NCBI GenBank assembly: GCA_034436045.1
Contig: DAOTVZ010000135.1
Span: 1-32,447, forward strand
Source of the DNA: H111-94 sp034436045
GTDB taxonomy: Bacteria > Chloroflexota > Ktedonobacteria > Ktedonobacterales > Ktedonobacteraceae
Direction of reading: 5' to 3'
DNA: 32,447 nucleotides
Part shown: positions 8,062-17,197 of the stretch, piece after piece
How positions within the stretch are numbered: position 1 is the first letter of the stretch
Layout of the letters: every line of letters begins with the position of its first letter
Position numbers and translations under genes: made by a program
The notes under the pieces: generated by a model
Told to the model about the DNA's origin: nothing
Database searches by the model: none
The model's input: only the letters and a program-made list of their open reading frames with translations

Positions 8062-9909
8062 ATGACGACGACAACCAATGTCGCGCTTATTCCGCGACGT
8101 GTGCTTTTTGGCAATCCGGTGAAGGCTAATCCAAAGATTTCGCCCGATGGTCAGCGCCTGGCCTACCTCGCGCCGGTCAACGGCGTCTTGAACGTCTGGG
8201 TGGGCAAGGTGGGTAGCGACAACTATCAGCCGGTGACAAACGACACAGATCGCGGTGTACGCTTTTATTTCTGGGCTGCCGATAATACGCATATTATGTA
8301 CATCCAGGATGTTGGTGGCAACGAAAATTTCCGCCTGTATGCCACCAATATCGAGACGAGAGAGACACGAGATCTGACTCCTTATGATGATGTGCAGGTA
8401 CATATTCTCGCCCACGATAAGCATTTTCCCAACGAACTCTTGATTGCCATGAATAAAGAGAATGCGCAGTTGCACGATGTCTATCACCTCGACCTGGTGA
8501 GCGGTGAACTGCAACTGGTGGCGAAGAATCCTGGCAATGTCGCGGGCTGGGTAACGGACACCAATTTGAAGGTGCGCGGTGCGCAGGCCATGTTGCCCGA
8601 TAGCAGCCAGCAATTATTGATACGCGACGATGAGCAGAGCGAGTGGAAGCTGCTGCTGACGTGGAGCGCAGAGGATGCGCTGCTCAGTGGCCCGGTTGGT
8701 TTCAGCAAGGATGGTCGGACGCTCTATATGCTGGATTCGCGCAATGCCAATGCCAGCCGCCTGGTGAGTTTAGACCTGGAAAGCGGGGCACTCAAGGTAA
8801 TCGCCGAAGACCCACAGTATGACGTGGATAACATTATGATTCATCCCGATACCTATGAGATACAGGCGGTTGCTTTCAATCGTGATCGACGCGAGTGGAC
8901 AGTGCTGGACGAGTCCATTCGGCCCGACTTCGATTATATTCGCTCGCTTCATGATGGAGATTTCTCGATTACCAGCCGCGACGATGCCGACGAGAATTGG
9001 GTCATCGCCTTCACAGCCGATAATGGCCCCGTTTCGTATTACGTCTATCATCGCAAAGAGCGGAGCGCGACCTTCCTCTTCGTCAATCAGCCAGAGTTGA
9101 GCAAGTATCAATTAGCGCGTATGCGGCCCGTGACTTTTCAGGCACGCGATGGCCTGACACTGCATGGTTATCTCACCTTGCCGGTAGGGCAGGAGAGGAA
9201 TCTGCCGATGGTGTTGAATGTACATGGTGGTCCCTGGGCGCGCGATAGCTGGGGTTATAATCCAGAGGCGCAGTGGTTCGCCAATCGTGGCTATGCCTGT
9301 CTGCAAGTCAACTATCGTGGCTCGACGGGCTATGGTAAAGAGTTTTTGAACGCGGGCAACAAGGAGTGGGGTGCGAAGATGCACGATGATCTGGTTGATG
9401 GCGTGCAGTGGGCCATCGCGCAGGGCATCGCCGACCCGAAGCGCGTTGCCATCTATGGCGGTTCCTACGGCGGCTACGCAGCGCTGGTAGGTGCGACCTT
9501 TACGCCCGATCTCTTCTGTTGCGCAGTGGATATTGTGGGACCAAGTAACCTGATCACGTTAATTAAGACGATACCGCCTTACTGGACAACGATGGTATCG
9601 CAGTTCCACGTGCGTGTCGGCAATCCCGATACGGAAGAGGAGTTTTTGAAATCCCGTTCGCCGCTCTTCAAAGTTGACCAGATCAAAATACCTATGCTGA
9701 TTGCACAGGGAGCTAATGACCCGCGCGTCAAGCAGGCGGAGTCAGAGCAGATCGTGGAGGCGATGAAGAGCAAGGGCATTCAGTACGAGTATATGCTCTT
9801 CCCCGATGAAGGGCATGGTTTTGCCAAGCCGGAGAATCGGCTCAAGTTCTACGCCGCCGCCGAGAAATTCCTTGCACAGCATCTTGGCGGGCGCTATGAA
9901 GAGGAATAA
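8062..9909 (+). CDS. S9 family prolyl oligopeptidase / acylaminoacyl-peptidase
   Basis: This 615-aa protein has a seven-bladed beta-propeller-like N-terminal part (about residues 30-340) with WD40-like PD40 stretches such as NPKISPDGQRLAYLAPVNG. An alpha/beta-hydrolase domain follows. The catalytic triad is visible: Ser468 in GGSYGGY, Asp553 in GANDPRV and His585 in DEGHGF. HGGPW forms the oxyanion region. The family cleaves short peptides, often after proline or removing acylated N-terminal residues. No signal peptide is seen, so it is probably cytoplasmic. AAGAGGAG lies about 10 bases before the ATG. The next gene, a PRPP synthetase, starts 7 bases after its stop, which suggests coupled translation. 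The exact specificity cannot be read. Confidence 0.92.
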   Translation: MTTTTNVALIPRRVLFGNPVKANPKISPDGQRLAYLAPVNGVLNVWVGKVGSDNYQPVTNDTDRGVRFYFWAADNTHIMYIQDVGGNENFRLYATNIETRETRDLTPYDDVQVHILAHDKHFPNELLIAMNKENAQLHDVYHLDLVSGELQLVAKNPGNVAGWVTDTNLKVRGAQAMLPDSSQQLLIRDDEQSEWKLLLTWSAEDALLSGPVGFSKDGRTLYMLDSRNANASRLVSLDLESGALKVIAEDPQYDVDNIMIHPDTYEIQAVAFNRDRREWTVLDESIRPDFDYIRSLHDGDFSITSRDDADENWVIAFTADNGPVSYYVYHRKERSATFLFVNQPELSKYQLARMRPVTFQARDGLTLHGYLTLPVGQERNLPMVLNVHGGPWARDSWGYNPEAQWFANRGYACLQVNYRGSTGYGKEFLNAGNKEWGAKMHDDLVDGVQWAIAQGIADPKRVAIYGGSYGGYAALVGATFTPDLFCCAVDIVGPSNLITLIKTIPPYWTTMVSQFHVRVGNPDTEEEFLKSRSPLFKVDQIKIPMLIAQGANDPRVKQAESEQIVEAMKSKGIQYEYMLFPDEGHGFAKPENRLKFYAAAEKFLAQHLGGRYEEE

Positions 9910-9916
9910 GACCACT

Positions 9917-10867
9917 ATGGAACCCGATGGCATTGCGGTGTTTGCGGGCAGCGGTAGCCCGCGCCTCACCGCGCGCATTTGTAAGTATCTCAACATTCCG
10001 CAGGGCATGAACGAGACCCTGCACTTCTCTGATGGCAATACCTTTGTGCGTATTCTGGAAAATGTACGAGGACGCCGTGTGTATGTTGTGCAGCAAACGG
10101 TTTTTCCGACCAACGACAACTTTGTCGAACTGCTCTTCTGGATAGATGCATTCAAGCGCGCGGGCACCGATTCCGTAACAGTGGTGATTCCCTACTTCAG
10201 TTATGCGAAGGGCGATAAGAAGGATGAGCCACGTGTCTCCATTCGCGCCCGTGTCTGTGCCGACGCCATTGAGGTCGCGGGCGCGAACCGCGTAGTGACG
10301 ATGGACCTGCACGCGCCGCAGATTCAAGGCTTCTTCCACATTCCGGTGGATAACCTGTACGCCTTGCCGGTGCTGTGCCGACGCATCAAAGAGATGGAGC
10401 TGGATGATATAGTCATTGTTTCACCAGATGCCGGTTTTGCCAAGCAGGCGCGGCGCTATGCCTCATGTCTGGGCGTCTCAATGGCTATCGCCGATAAGGA
10501 GCGACTCGCGCATGATGAGAAGGCGCATATCCTCAGCATCATCGGGGATGTGAAGGATAAGACGGCGGTGGTGGTCGATGATTTCACCATCTCCGGCGGC
10601 ACACTGGTCGATGTCTCCTATCAGTTGATGGAGCGCGGCGCGAAGGCCGTCTACGCCGTAGTGACGCACGGCGTACTGACCGGCAACTCCGTCGAGCGCA
10701 TTAACGAGAGTCCGATCAAAAAACTGATCATCACCGATACGGTAGAGAACCAGCCGGTGCAGTTCTCAGACAAGATCGAGATAGTTTCTGTAGCCCCACT
10801 CTTCGCTGAGGCCATCAAGCGCATCCATAACCGCGAAAGCATCAGCGCCATGTTCGAGAACGTGTAA
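9917..10867 (+). CDS. prs: Ribose-phosphate pyrophosphokinase (PRPP synthetase), divergent
   Basis: This 316-aa enzyme makes PRPP from ribose 5-phosphate and ATP for nucleotide, histidine and tryptophan synthesis. I start at the ATG at 9917, just after the peptidase stop, because the protein then begins MEPDGIAVFAGSGSPRL as the family does. GAAGAGGAA inside the upstream gene serves as ribosome site. Conserved parts are TMDLHAPQIQGFFHIPVDNLYA (residues 128-149), SPDAGFAKQARR and the PRPP loop VVVDDFTISGGTL (218-230). Two functional loops deviate: the ATP loop reads YAKGDKKDEP where most enzymes have YARQDRK, and the PRPP loop has TIS where IDT is usual. It may be a second, regulatory or specialised paralogue (inference). 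Confidence 0.88.
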   Translation: MEPDGIAVFAGSGSPRLTARICKYLNIPQGMNETLHFSDGNTFVRILENVRGRRVYVVQQTVFPTNDNFVELLFWIDAFKRAGTDSVTVVIPYFSYAKGDKKDEPRVSIRARVCADAIEVAGANRVVTMDLHAPQIQGFFHIPVDNLYALPVLCRRIKEMELDDIVIVSPDAGFAKQARRYASCLGVSMAIADKERLAHDEKAHILSIIGDVKDKTAVVVDDFTISGGTLVDVSYQLMERGAKAVYAVVTHGVLTGNSVERINESPIKKLIITDTVENQPVQFSDKIEIVSVAPLFAEAIKRIHNRESISAMFENV

Positions 10868-10882
10868 CAATAAAATGCACAA

Positions 10883-10951
10883 CGCATAATCCCCACAAGG
10901 GTCATCACTGCACATGTTATATATAGTGATGACCCTTGTGGGGATTATGCG
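10883..10951. terminator. Long perfect hairpin (27 bp stem) after prs
   Basis: Bases 10883-10909 pair exactly with 10925-10951 around a 15-base loop. It begins 15 bases after the prs stop. No T run follows on either side, so it is not a classic intrinsic terminator. It could instead be an RNA-stability or processing element. Confidence 0.6.
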
Positions 10952-10967
10952 CCTGTTAGCGATTATC

Positions 10968-10996
10968 TTTACAGCGGGAGAAGGGAGTGATACCAT
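10968..10996 (+). promoter_or_regulatory. Candidate sigma-70 promoter for the 80-aa gene
   Basis: TTTACA (10968-10973), a 17-base spacer and TACCAT (10991-10996) lie after the prs hairpin and about 48 bases before the ATG at 11044. The -35 matches five and the -10 four of six consensus bases. Confidence 0.4.
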
Positions 10997-11043
10997 GCTA
11001 AATAACTGATCATTCTCTAGCTCGATAGAGGTTTGCAGAAAAT

Positions 11044-11286
11044 ATGGCAGAATCACAGGAGCAGTGGTATAACCGGCAGGCGATAGAGCGGCTGGCGCAG
11101 CACATTCCCTTTGAACAGGACAAGGCCGCCAAGTCCGAGCAGATTGAGATGTTGCGCGGCCTCGTGATTCGTTATGGGCGTTTGATGGACCCCGAACTCT
11201 TCGGTTTCGAGGCGCGTGAGGAGTTGATACGTCTGGGCCTCTGGAGTCGCATTGGTCCCGCCAACGCTGACCCGCGCAACGGCTGA
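11044..11286 (+). CDS. Unknown 80-aa protein
   Basis: I do not recognise this gene. The product is small, soluble, predicted mostly helical and charged (MAESQEQWYNRQAIERLAQ at the start), with one cluster of leucine and arginine (EMLRGLVIRYGRLMDPELFG). No signal peptide, membrane segment, cysteine or known motif is seen. GAGG lies 12 bases before the ATG and a plausible promoter lies further upstream, which supports it being real. Codon use resembles the neighbours. It precedes the COX4-like/BON gene on the same strand by about 108 bases, so the two may share a transcript. Confidence 0.55.
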   Translation: MAESQEQWYNRQAIERLAQHIPFEQDKAAKSEQIEMLRGLVIRYGRLMDPELFGFEAREELIRLGLWSRIGPANADPRNG

Positions 11287-11394
11287 ATAGCTTGCACGAT
11301 TGTGAGAGATTTGGTATGCTTTAAACAGGAGTTCTCTATCTTGCAAAGCATGTTCTGGCAGATTGCCTGCTATTCCTACGGAAAGCGAGAAACT

Positions 11395-12165
11395 ATGGAT
11401 ACAACTCTGCACAGTGCAAATCTGACCGCAGATGAATTGGATAGGGTGCATGCCGAAGCTGAGGCGGAGGAAGAGCATCACATTCATTTGCCCGGCCCCA
11501 GCGGGTGGCCGCTTTTCCTGAGTTTTGCCATTATTGTGACTATCACCGGGCTACTATTTATTCCGCAAAACCCCTGGATTTCTATTATTGCCGCGCCTTT
11601 TGTATTAATTGGCATTATCGGCTGGGGGCTGGAGGACCCGATGGCACCGTCCAGCGACGCCAAGATGCGACCGGACCTCAGCGCGCACCAGGTACTGGAA
11701 ATGGCACGCGAGATCGCTGAGGAAACGGTGACCGTCAGCAGCACCGCCTACAGCGCGCATCCCGTCTCGGTCGAGCTTGACAGCGTTGATGGCAACGCGC
11801 TCACGCTGGCACTCTATGGCCAGGTGGAACTTGAGGCTCAGCGCGATCTCCTGGAAGAGAAAATCCGTGCCTTGCCCAATGTTGTAAATGTCCTCAACTT
11901 TATCGTTGCGGAAGACGCTATTCTCAATCGTGCCAACGAGCGCCTGGCGCAGCTAGAGGCGGCGGGCAAGCTGGATGGGACGCGCAATATCTCTGTGCTG
12001 GTGGAGAACTATATTCTGCATCTCTACGGCGATGTCTCCAAGCGCGAAACCAAATACATGCTGGAGCGCGAGATGCTTGGCATACCGGGCGTGAAAGTGG
12101 TGGTGAATCACATCGGCCTCGATACCAGCATTCCGGGCAACCTGGGCAAGACTCGTAACAAATAA
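11395..12165 (+). CDS. Membrane protein: COX4-like helical hairpin fused to two BON domains
   Basis: This 256-aa protein starts at the ATG at 11395, with GGAAAGCGAG upstream; an in-frame GTG/ATG stretch further left lacks a ribosome site and conserved character. Residues 28-81 read HHIHLPGPSGWPLFLSFA and then two adjacent transmembrane helices (about 37-56 and 59-77), as in the small subunit IV of bacterial aa3/caa3 cytochrome oxidases. Residues 124-172 and 198-243 are two BON domains, each with the L-x-G-x-V core (LYGQVELEAQRDLLEEKIRAL and LYGDVSKRETKYMLEREML) and a closing hydrophobic strand (GVKVVVN). BON domains bind phospholipid membranes or other proteins. No oxidase genes are adjacent. 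The fold calls are fairly firm; the function is unknown. Confidence 0.7.
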   Translation: MDTTLHSANLTADELDRVHAEAEAEEEHHIHLPGPSGWPLFLSFAIIVTITGLLFIPQNPWISIIAAPFVLIGIIGWGLEDPMAPSSDAKMRPDLSAHQVLEMAREIAEETVTVSSTAYSAHPVSVELDSVDGNALTLALYGQVELEAQRDLLEEKIRALPNVVNVLNFIVAEDAILNRANERLAQLEAAGKLDGTRNISVLVENYILHLYGDVSKRETKYMLEREMLGIPGVKVVVNHIGLDTSIPGNLGKTRNK

Positions 12166-12224
12166 TTGCGGAAGGCAAAATACGGCCCCCATGCTGCATG
12201 GGGGCCGTATTTTGCCTTCCGCAA
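12166..12224. terminator. Bidirectional terminator: 29 bp perfect palindrome between convergent genes
   Basis: Bases 12166-12194 are exactly complementary to 12196-12224 with a single central T. It fills the gap between the stop of the BON-domain gene (12165) and the stop of ftsZ (12230-12232). A T6 run follows on the plus strand, and on the minus strand it is followed by an AT-rich stretch. It should stop both converging transcripts. Confidence 0.85.
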
Positions 12225-12229
12225 CTTTT

Positions 12230-13717
<1,488 letters not shown>

Positions 13718-13759
13718 ATTTCGTGGCCTCCCTTTCGAGTGCTGGTTCTCCTGCTCCCT

Positions 13760-13765
13760 ATTATA
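13760..13765 (-). promoter_or_regulatory. Possible -10 element of an ftsZ promoter
   Basis: The minus strand reads CTATATAATAGG here, containing a perfect TATAAT 43 bases before the ftsZ start. No good -35 lies 16-18 bases upstream, so the call is weak. An extra ftsZ promoter in the ftsA-ftsZ gap would fit the demand for FtsZ. Confidence 0.3.
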
Positions 13766-13817
13766 TAGATATAACGAACGGAAGAGATAGATAAGAGCCT
13801 CTCAAAAACAGTTATTA

Positions 13818-15053
13818 CTACGGAATAAAAGCGCGCAGCCAACGGACGAAACGCGCGAACATATTGCCCGACTCCTCATCCTGCATATCCTCCTCGTCGA
13901 TGAGAAACGAGGTGTGGCGCAGTCCCCAGAGCAGCAGGCCAACGGCAGTGGCATAGGCCGGTCGGCTGATCGAGTCGGCCAGGCCGTAAATGCCGATGGG
14001 CGAGCCGATACGCGCCGGTAGATCAAGGATCTGACCGGCCATATCGAGGATGCCTGGCAGTTCGGCGGTGCCGCCCGTCAGGACAATGCCTGCGGGCAAC
14101 AACCCGTCGTAGCCGGATTTCTTGATCTCCTCGTGTACCATGCTGAACAGTTCTTCTACCCGCGCCTGGATGATTTCGGCCAGCAGTTTGCGCGGCACGA
14201 GATCATTGGTGTCGGGCATAAACTGTGAAAGATCGATCATATCATCATCGGCAATCGACGACGGGTCACAATGACCATAGGTGACTTTCAACTCCTCGGC
14301 CACACCGAAGGGCAGGCGTAAACCAATGGCGATGTCATTGGTAATCAGGTTGCCGCCAATGGGCAAGACCACCGTATGCCAGATAGCTCCATCGGTGAAG
14401 ACGGCGATATCGGTCGTGCCACCGCCAACATCCACCAGCGCGACCCCCAGGTCAGTTTCGCCATCGGCCAGCACAGCTTCGCTGGAAGCTAGCGGCTCCA
14501 ATACCAGATCCTCGATCTCCACCTGCGCTTTGTGGACACATTTGATCAGATTCTGAATAGAAGAGACGGCCCCTGTGATGATGTGCGTCTCTACCTCCAG
14601 GCGGAAACCGGACATGCCGATGGGGTTCTTGATGCCCTCCTGGCCATCAACCACGTAGCCACGTGGTATCACATGTATAACCTCGCGGTTCGCCGGAATG
14701 GCGATGGCGCGCGCCACCTCAATCGCACGACTGATATCATTCTGTACGATATCGCGGTGACTGGGCGAGATGGCGACAAACCCCTTACTATTCTCAGAAC
14801 TGATATGGCTACCCGCGATCCCCACATAAGCCGACGTGATCTTCTTGCCAGAAAGGCGCTCGGCCCGATCCAGCGCTGCGGCGATGGAAGTGACAGTCTC
14901 TTCTATGTTCACGACCACCCCTCGGCGTAACCCTTGCGAGGGGCAGGTACCGACGCCAACAATGTTCAGCTTCCCGTCGCGGTCCAGTTCGCCGACCAGG
15001 ACACAGATTTTTGTTGTTCCAACGTCGATCCCGACTATCACCCGCTCTTGCAC
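13818..15053 (-). CDS. ftsA: Cell division protein FtsA
   Basis: This 411-aa actin-like ATPase tethers FtsZ to the membrane. ATP-binding motifs are GIDVGTTKICVLVGEL (residues 8-23), DVGGGTTDIAVF near the middle and VLTGGTAELPG towards the end. A 1C subdomain replaces the actin 1B domain, as in all FtsA. The C-terminus (MFARFVRWLRAFIP) is the amphipathic membrane-targeting helix. The start is a GTG at 15053, chosen because AGGAGG lies 10 bases upstream and the product then begins MQERVIVGIDVG. It sits between ftsQ and ftsZ in the standard order. The gap to ftsZ is 100 bases. Confidence 0.97.
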   Translation of the reverse strand: MQERVIVGIDVGTTKICVLVGELDRDGKLNIVGVGTCPSQGLRRGVVVNIEETVTSIAAALDRAERLSGKKITSAYVGIAGSHISSENSKGFVAISPSHRDIVQNDISRAIEVARAIAIPANREVIHVIPRGYVVDGQEGIKNPIGMSGFRLEVETHIITGAVSSIQNLIKCVHKAQVEIEDLVLEPLASSEAVLADGETDLGVALVDVGGGTTDIAVFTDGAIWHTVVLPIGGNLITNDIAIGLRLPFGVAEELKVTYGHCDPSSIADDDMIDLSQFMPDTNDLVPRKLLAEIIQARVEELFSMVHEEIKKSGYDGLLPAGIVLTGGTAELPGILDMAGQILDLPARIGSPIGIYGLADSISRPAYATAVGLLLWGLRHTSFLIDEEDMQDEESGNMFARFVRWLRAFIP

Positions 15054-15104
15054 GATTCTCTTTCCTCCTGGGCGGTAAGTTGAGACGCACTACAAAGAGA
15101 AAGC

Positions 15105-16175
15105 CTACGATTTTAATGTATAGACAGGATGCAGGCCGTAGCGCACATCGATGGTCGCCAGCGCGAGTTGTTGCTGTTTAGCCATCGTCAAAATGGCCTG
15201 CAATTCGATGAGCCGGTTCTGCAACGGGTTGGTATCTTGCGCATTGCCAAGATAGGCCAGCCAGCCGCCCGGCCCAACGACAGTATATGTTCCCGTGCCA
15301 TCGCCTGCCGCACTATTCTGATAGCGCAAGGTAAAGGACGTGATTCCCGTCAGCGCTGGCAACTGTTGAAAGATGGCCAGCGCGAAGGCGACGTCCTGTG
15401 CATTCAACTGGCTACCGGGATGCAACACCTGCGCTTTCTGGCCCTTAGCAGGTGTGCGCATATCGACCACCGTTAGCAGGTGATTGACCCCGGCGCTCTG
15501 ACCGACCGGGGCGATCACCACTCCATGCGCGTCCACGCTGTAGCTGCCCTGGGGCGTCTGCCAGAGCAGCACCGGCTGGCGCTCAACAACGGTCACATTG
15601 ATTTGATCTGGTAGTTGCCGACTCAGCGTCGCCGAGGCTACCAGGGGATTCTCTTCGATCTGATCGGTAAAAGACTGCACATTCAGCAGAAAAATGTTCT
15701 GCCCCTGCATGCCCATATTCTGAATAGACGCCATAAGCGCCGTGTTATGCGTACCACTGACGTTGACCTGTGTAATCCGAAAGGCGCTGCCGGTGAGTGC
15801 GAAGCCAAGCGCCAGGCTGAGCGCTAACAGGATCGAGAGCAGGCCAAGCAGCCGCCAGAAGAAGCCGCGCCGCCCGTTGCGCCCGCTGCGCGTGGGAATC
15901 GGCGAGCTTTGCGCCTGCGGCAGACGGCGCACCGCCCTCATGCGCCCGCTACTGGCCCGCATTCCTGTTTGCGCGAAGGTACGTGGGGCCATTCTTACAT
16001 AAGTATGCGGCTGCGAACGCGCCCGCTCTCTACGCATCCGCTCTTGCCGTTGCGCAAAGGTGTTCCAGGCCGCCGCCGGATCAGCCTCCGGCATCGTCAC
16101 CACCCGCCGCGATGTGTGCGCCGGGTAGGCCATCTGCTGAGGGCCATATTCGCGTGGTTGTCTTCGCTCTGTCAT
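15105..16175 (-). CDS. ftsQ: Cell division protein FtsQ/DivIB
   Basis: This 356-aa bitopic membrane protein of the divisome has a long, basic, disordered cytoplasmic tail (about residues 1-103) and one transmembrane helix (about 106-128). An extracytoplasmic POTRA domain starts FRITQVNVSGTHNTALM (about 132-200) and the FtsQ beta-domain follows. The family connects FtsB/FtsL to the rest of the divisome. I start at the ATG at 16175 because GGGAGG lies 10 bases upstream; the in-frame GTG at 16193 overlaps that site. The start lies 5 bases after the murB stop, so translation is probably coupled. The cytoplasmic tail is longer than in E. coli. Confidence 0.93.
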   Translation of the reverse strand: MTERRQPREYGPQQMAYPAHTSRRVVTMPEADPAAAWNTFAQRQERMRRERARSQPHTYVRMAPRTFAQTGMRASSGRMRAVRRLPQAQSSPIPTRSGRNGRRGFFWRLLGLLSILLALSLALGFALTGSAFRITQVNVSGTHNTALMASIQNMGMQGQNIFLLNVQSFTDQIEENPLVASATLSRQLPDQINVTVVERQPVLLWQTPQGSYSVDAHGVVIAPVGQSAGVNHLLTVVDMRTPAKGQKAQVLHPGSQLNAQDVAFALAIFQQLPALTGITSFTLRYQNSAAGDGTGTYTVVGPGGWLAYLGNAQDTNPLQNRLIELQAILTMAKQQQLALATIDVRYGLHPVYTLKS

Positions 16176-16180
16176 GTGTG

Positions 16181-17197
16181 CTACACCTCCCACTCACCGC
16201 GTAACTCAACCTCCATCTCCAACGCGATCCCAAACCGCTCTAGCACGCGGTCGTGAGCCTCCTTGATAAGGGCCGCAATGTCCGCCGCCCTCGCGCCGCC
16301 TACGTTGATAATAAAGTTCGCATGACGCTCCGAAATTTGCGCTCCCCCATGCCTCATGCCCTTCAGGCCCGCCTCCTCAATCAACCGCCCCGCGTGATGG
16401 CCCACCGGGTTCTTGAACACCGAACCCGCACTCTGCTGCACTGGCTGTGTCCTGCGACGATGCTGCTTGTACTCCTCAATTTTTGCCCGCAACTGGCGTG
16501 CATCGCCGCGCCGCAACCGAATCCCCATCCGCATAATGATTTCTGCCGGTTCAATCAAGTGCCGTTCTGCGGCGACAGGAAAACCAGACCCGTCAAACTG
16601 TACGCGCCGTGAGGCGCGGAAACGGCTGTGTCGGTAGCTCAGATCAAGATCGTTGCGCTCATAATACACGATTTCCGGTATCAACGCCTCCTGCTCACAG
16701 GAGCGCGCATCCAGCACCTCGACCCATTGCAGCACCTGACCCAGCTCGCCGTTGTGCGCCCCCGCATTGCTCACTACGCCCCCACCCAGCGTCCCCGGTA
16801 TGCCCGGCCCAAACTCCAGTCCAGCCCATCCCTGTGCGACCAGGTCGTTCAGCAGACGTGGCCAACTGACTCCCGCTTCCGCTACCAGTAGCGCCGTCCC
16901 ATCATTGTGAGCTTCAATACTATAGCTATTAAGAGCAATACGCGCGACAATCCCGCGTACACCCGCGTCGGCATACAAGACGTTGGTACCATTGCCCACG
17001 AGCAGCAGTGGCCAGCGCCGCTCCGCGCACAACGTCACCAGGTCGATCAATTCCTTGCGTGTCTCAAGTGAGACCCATACATCTGCAAGTCCGCCCACGC
17101 CGAAGGTACAGTGCCGTGCCAGTGGCTCCTGACGCCGCACCCGCTCTCCCAGACGCGCATGTAACAGATTGTATGCTGTCTCAATATCAAAACTCAT
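16181..17197 (-). CDS. murB: UDP-N-acetylenolpyruvoylglucosamine reductase
   Basis: This 338-aa cytoplasmic FAD enzyme reduces enolpyruvyl-UDP-GlcNAc to UDP-MurNAc with NADPH. The FAD-binding part has VGNGTNVLYADAGVRGIV and GPGIPGTLGGGVVSNAGAH. The catalytic serine is in GSVFKNP (after SYRHSRFR), and the end has AGLKGMRHGGAQISERHANFIIN, typical of the short form also found in Gram-positives. The ATG overlaps the murC stop by four bases (ATGA), a sign of translational coupling. No truncation or missing key residue is visible. Confidence 0.97.
   Translation of the reverse strand: MSFDIETAYNLLHARLGERVRRQEPLARHCTFGVGGLADVWVSLETRKELIDLVTLCAERRWPLLLVGNGTNVLYADAGVRGIVARIALNSYSIEAHNDGTALLVAEAGVSWPRLLNDLVAQGWAGLEFGPGIPGTLGGGVVSNAGAHNGELGQVLQWVEVLDARSCEQEALIPEIVYYERNDLDLSYRHSRFRASRRVQFDGSGFPVAAERHLIEPAEIIMRMGIRLRRGDARQLRAKIEEYKQHRRRTQPVQQSAGSVFKNPVGHHAGRLIEEAGLKGMRHGGAQISERHANFIINVGGARAADIAALIKEAHDRVLERFGIALEMEVELRGEWEV

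Noticed and set aside
16181..16193. GTG start for ftsQ at 16193
   Set aside because: The ribosome site GGGAGG lies inside that extension; the ATG at 16175 has correct spacing.
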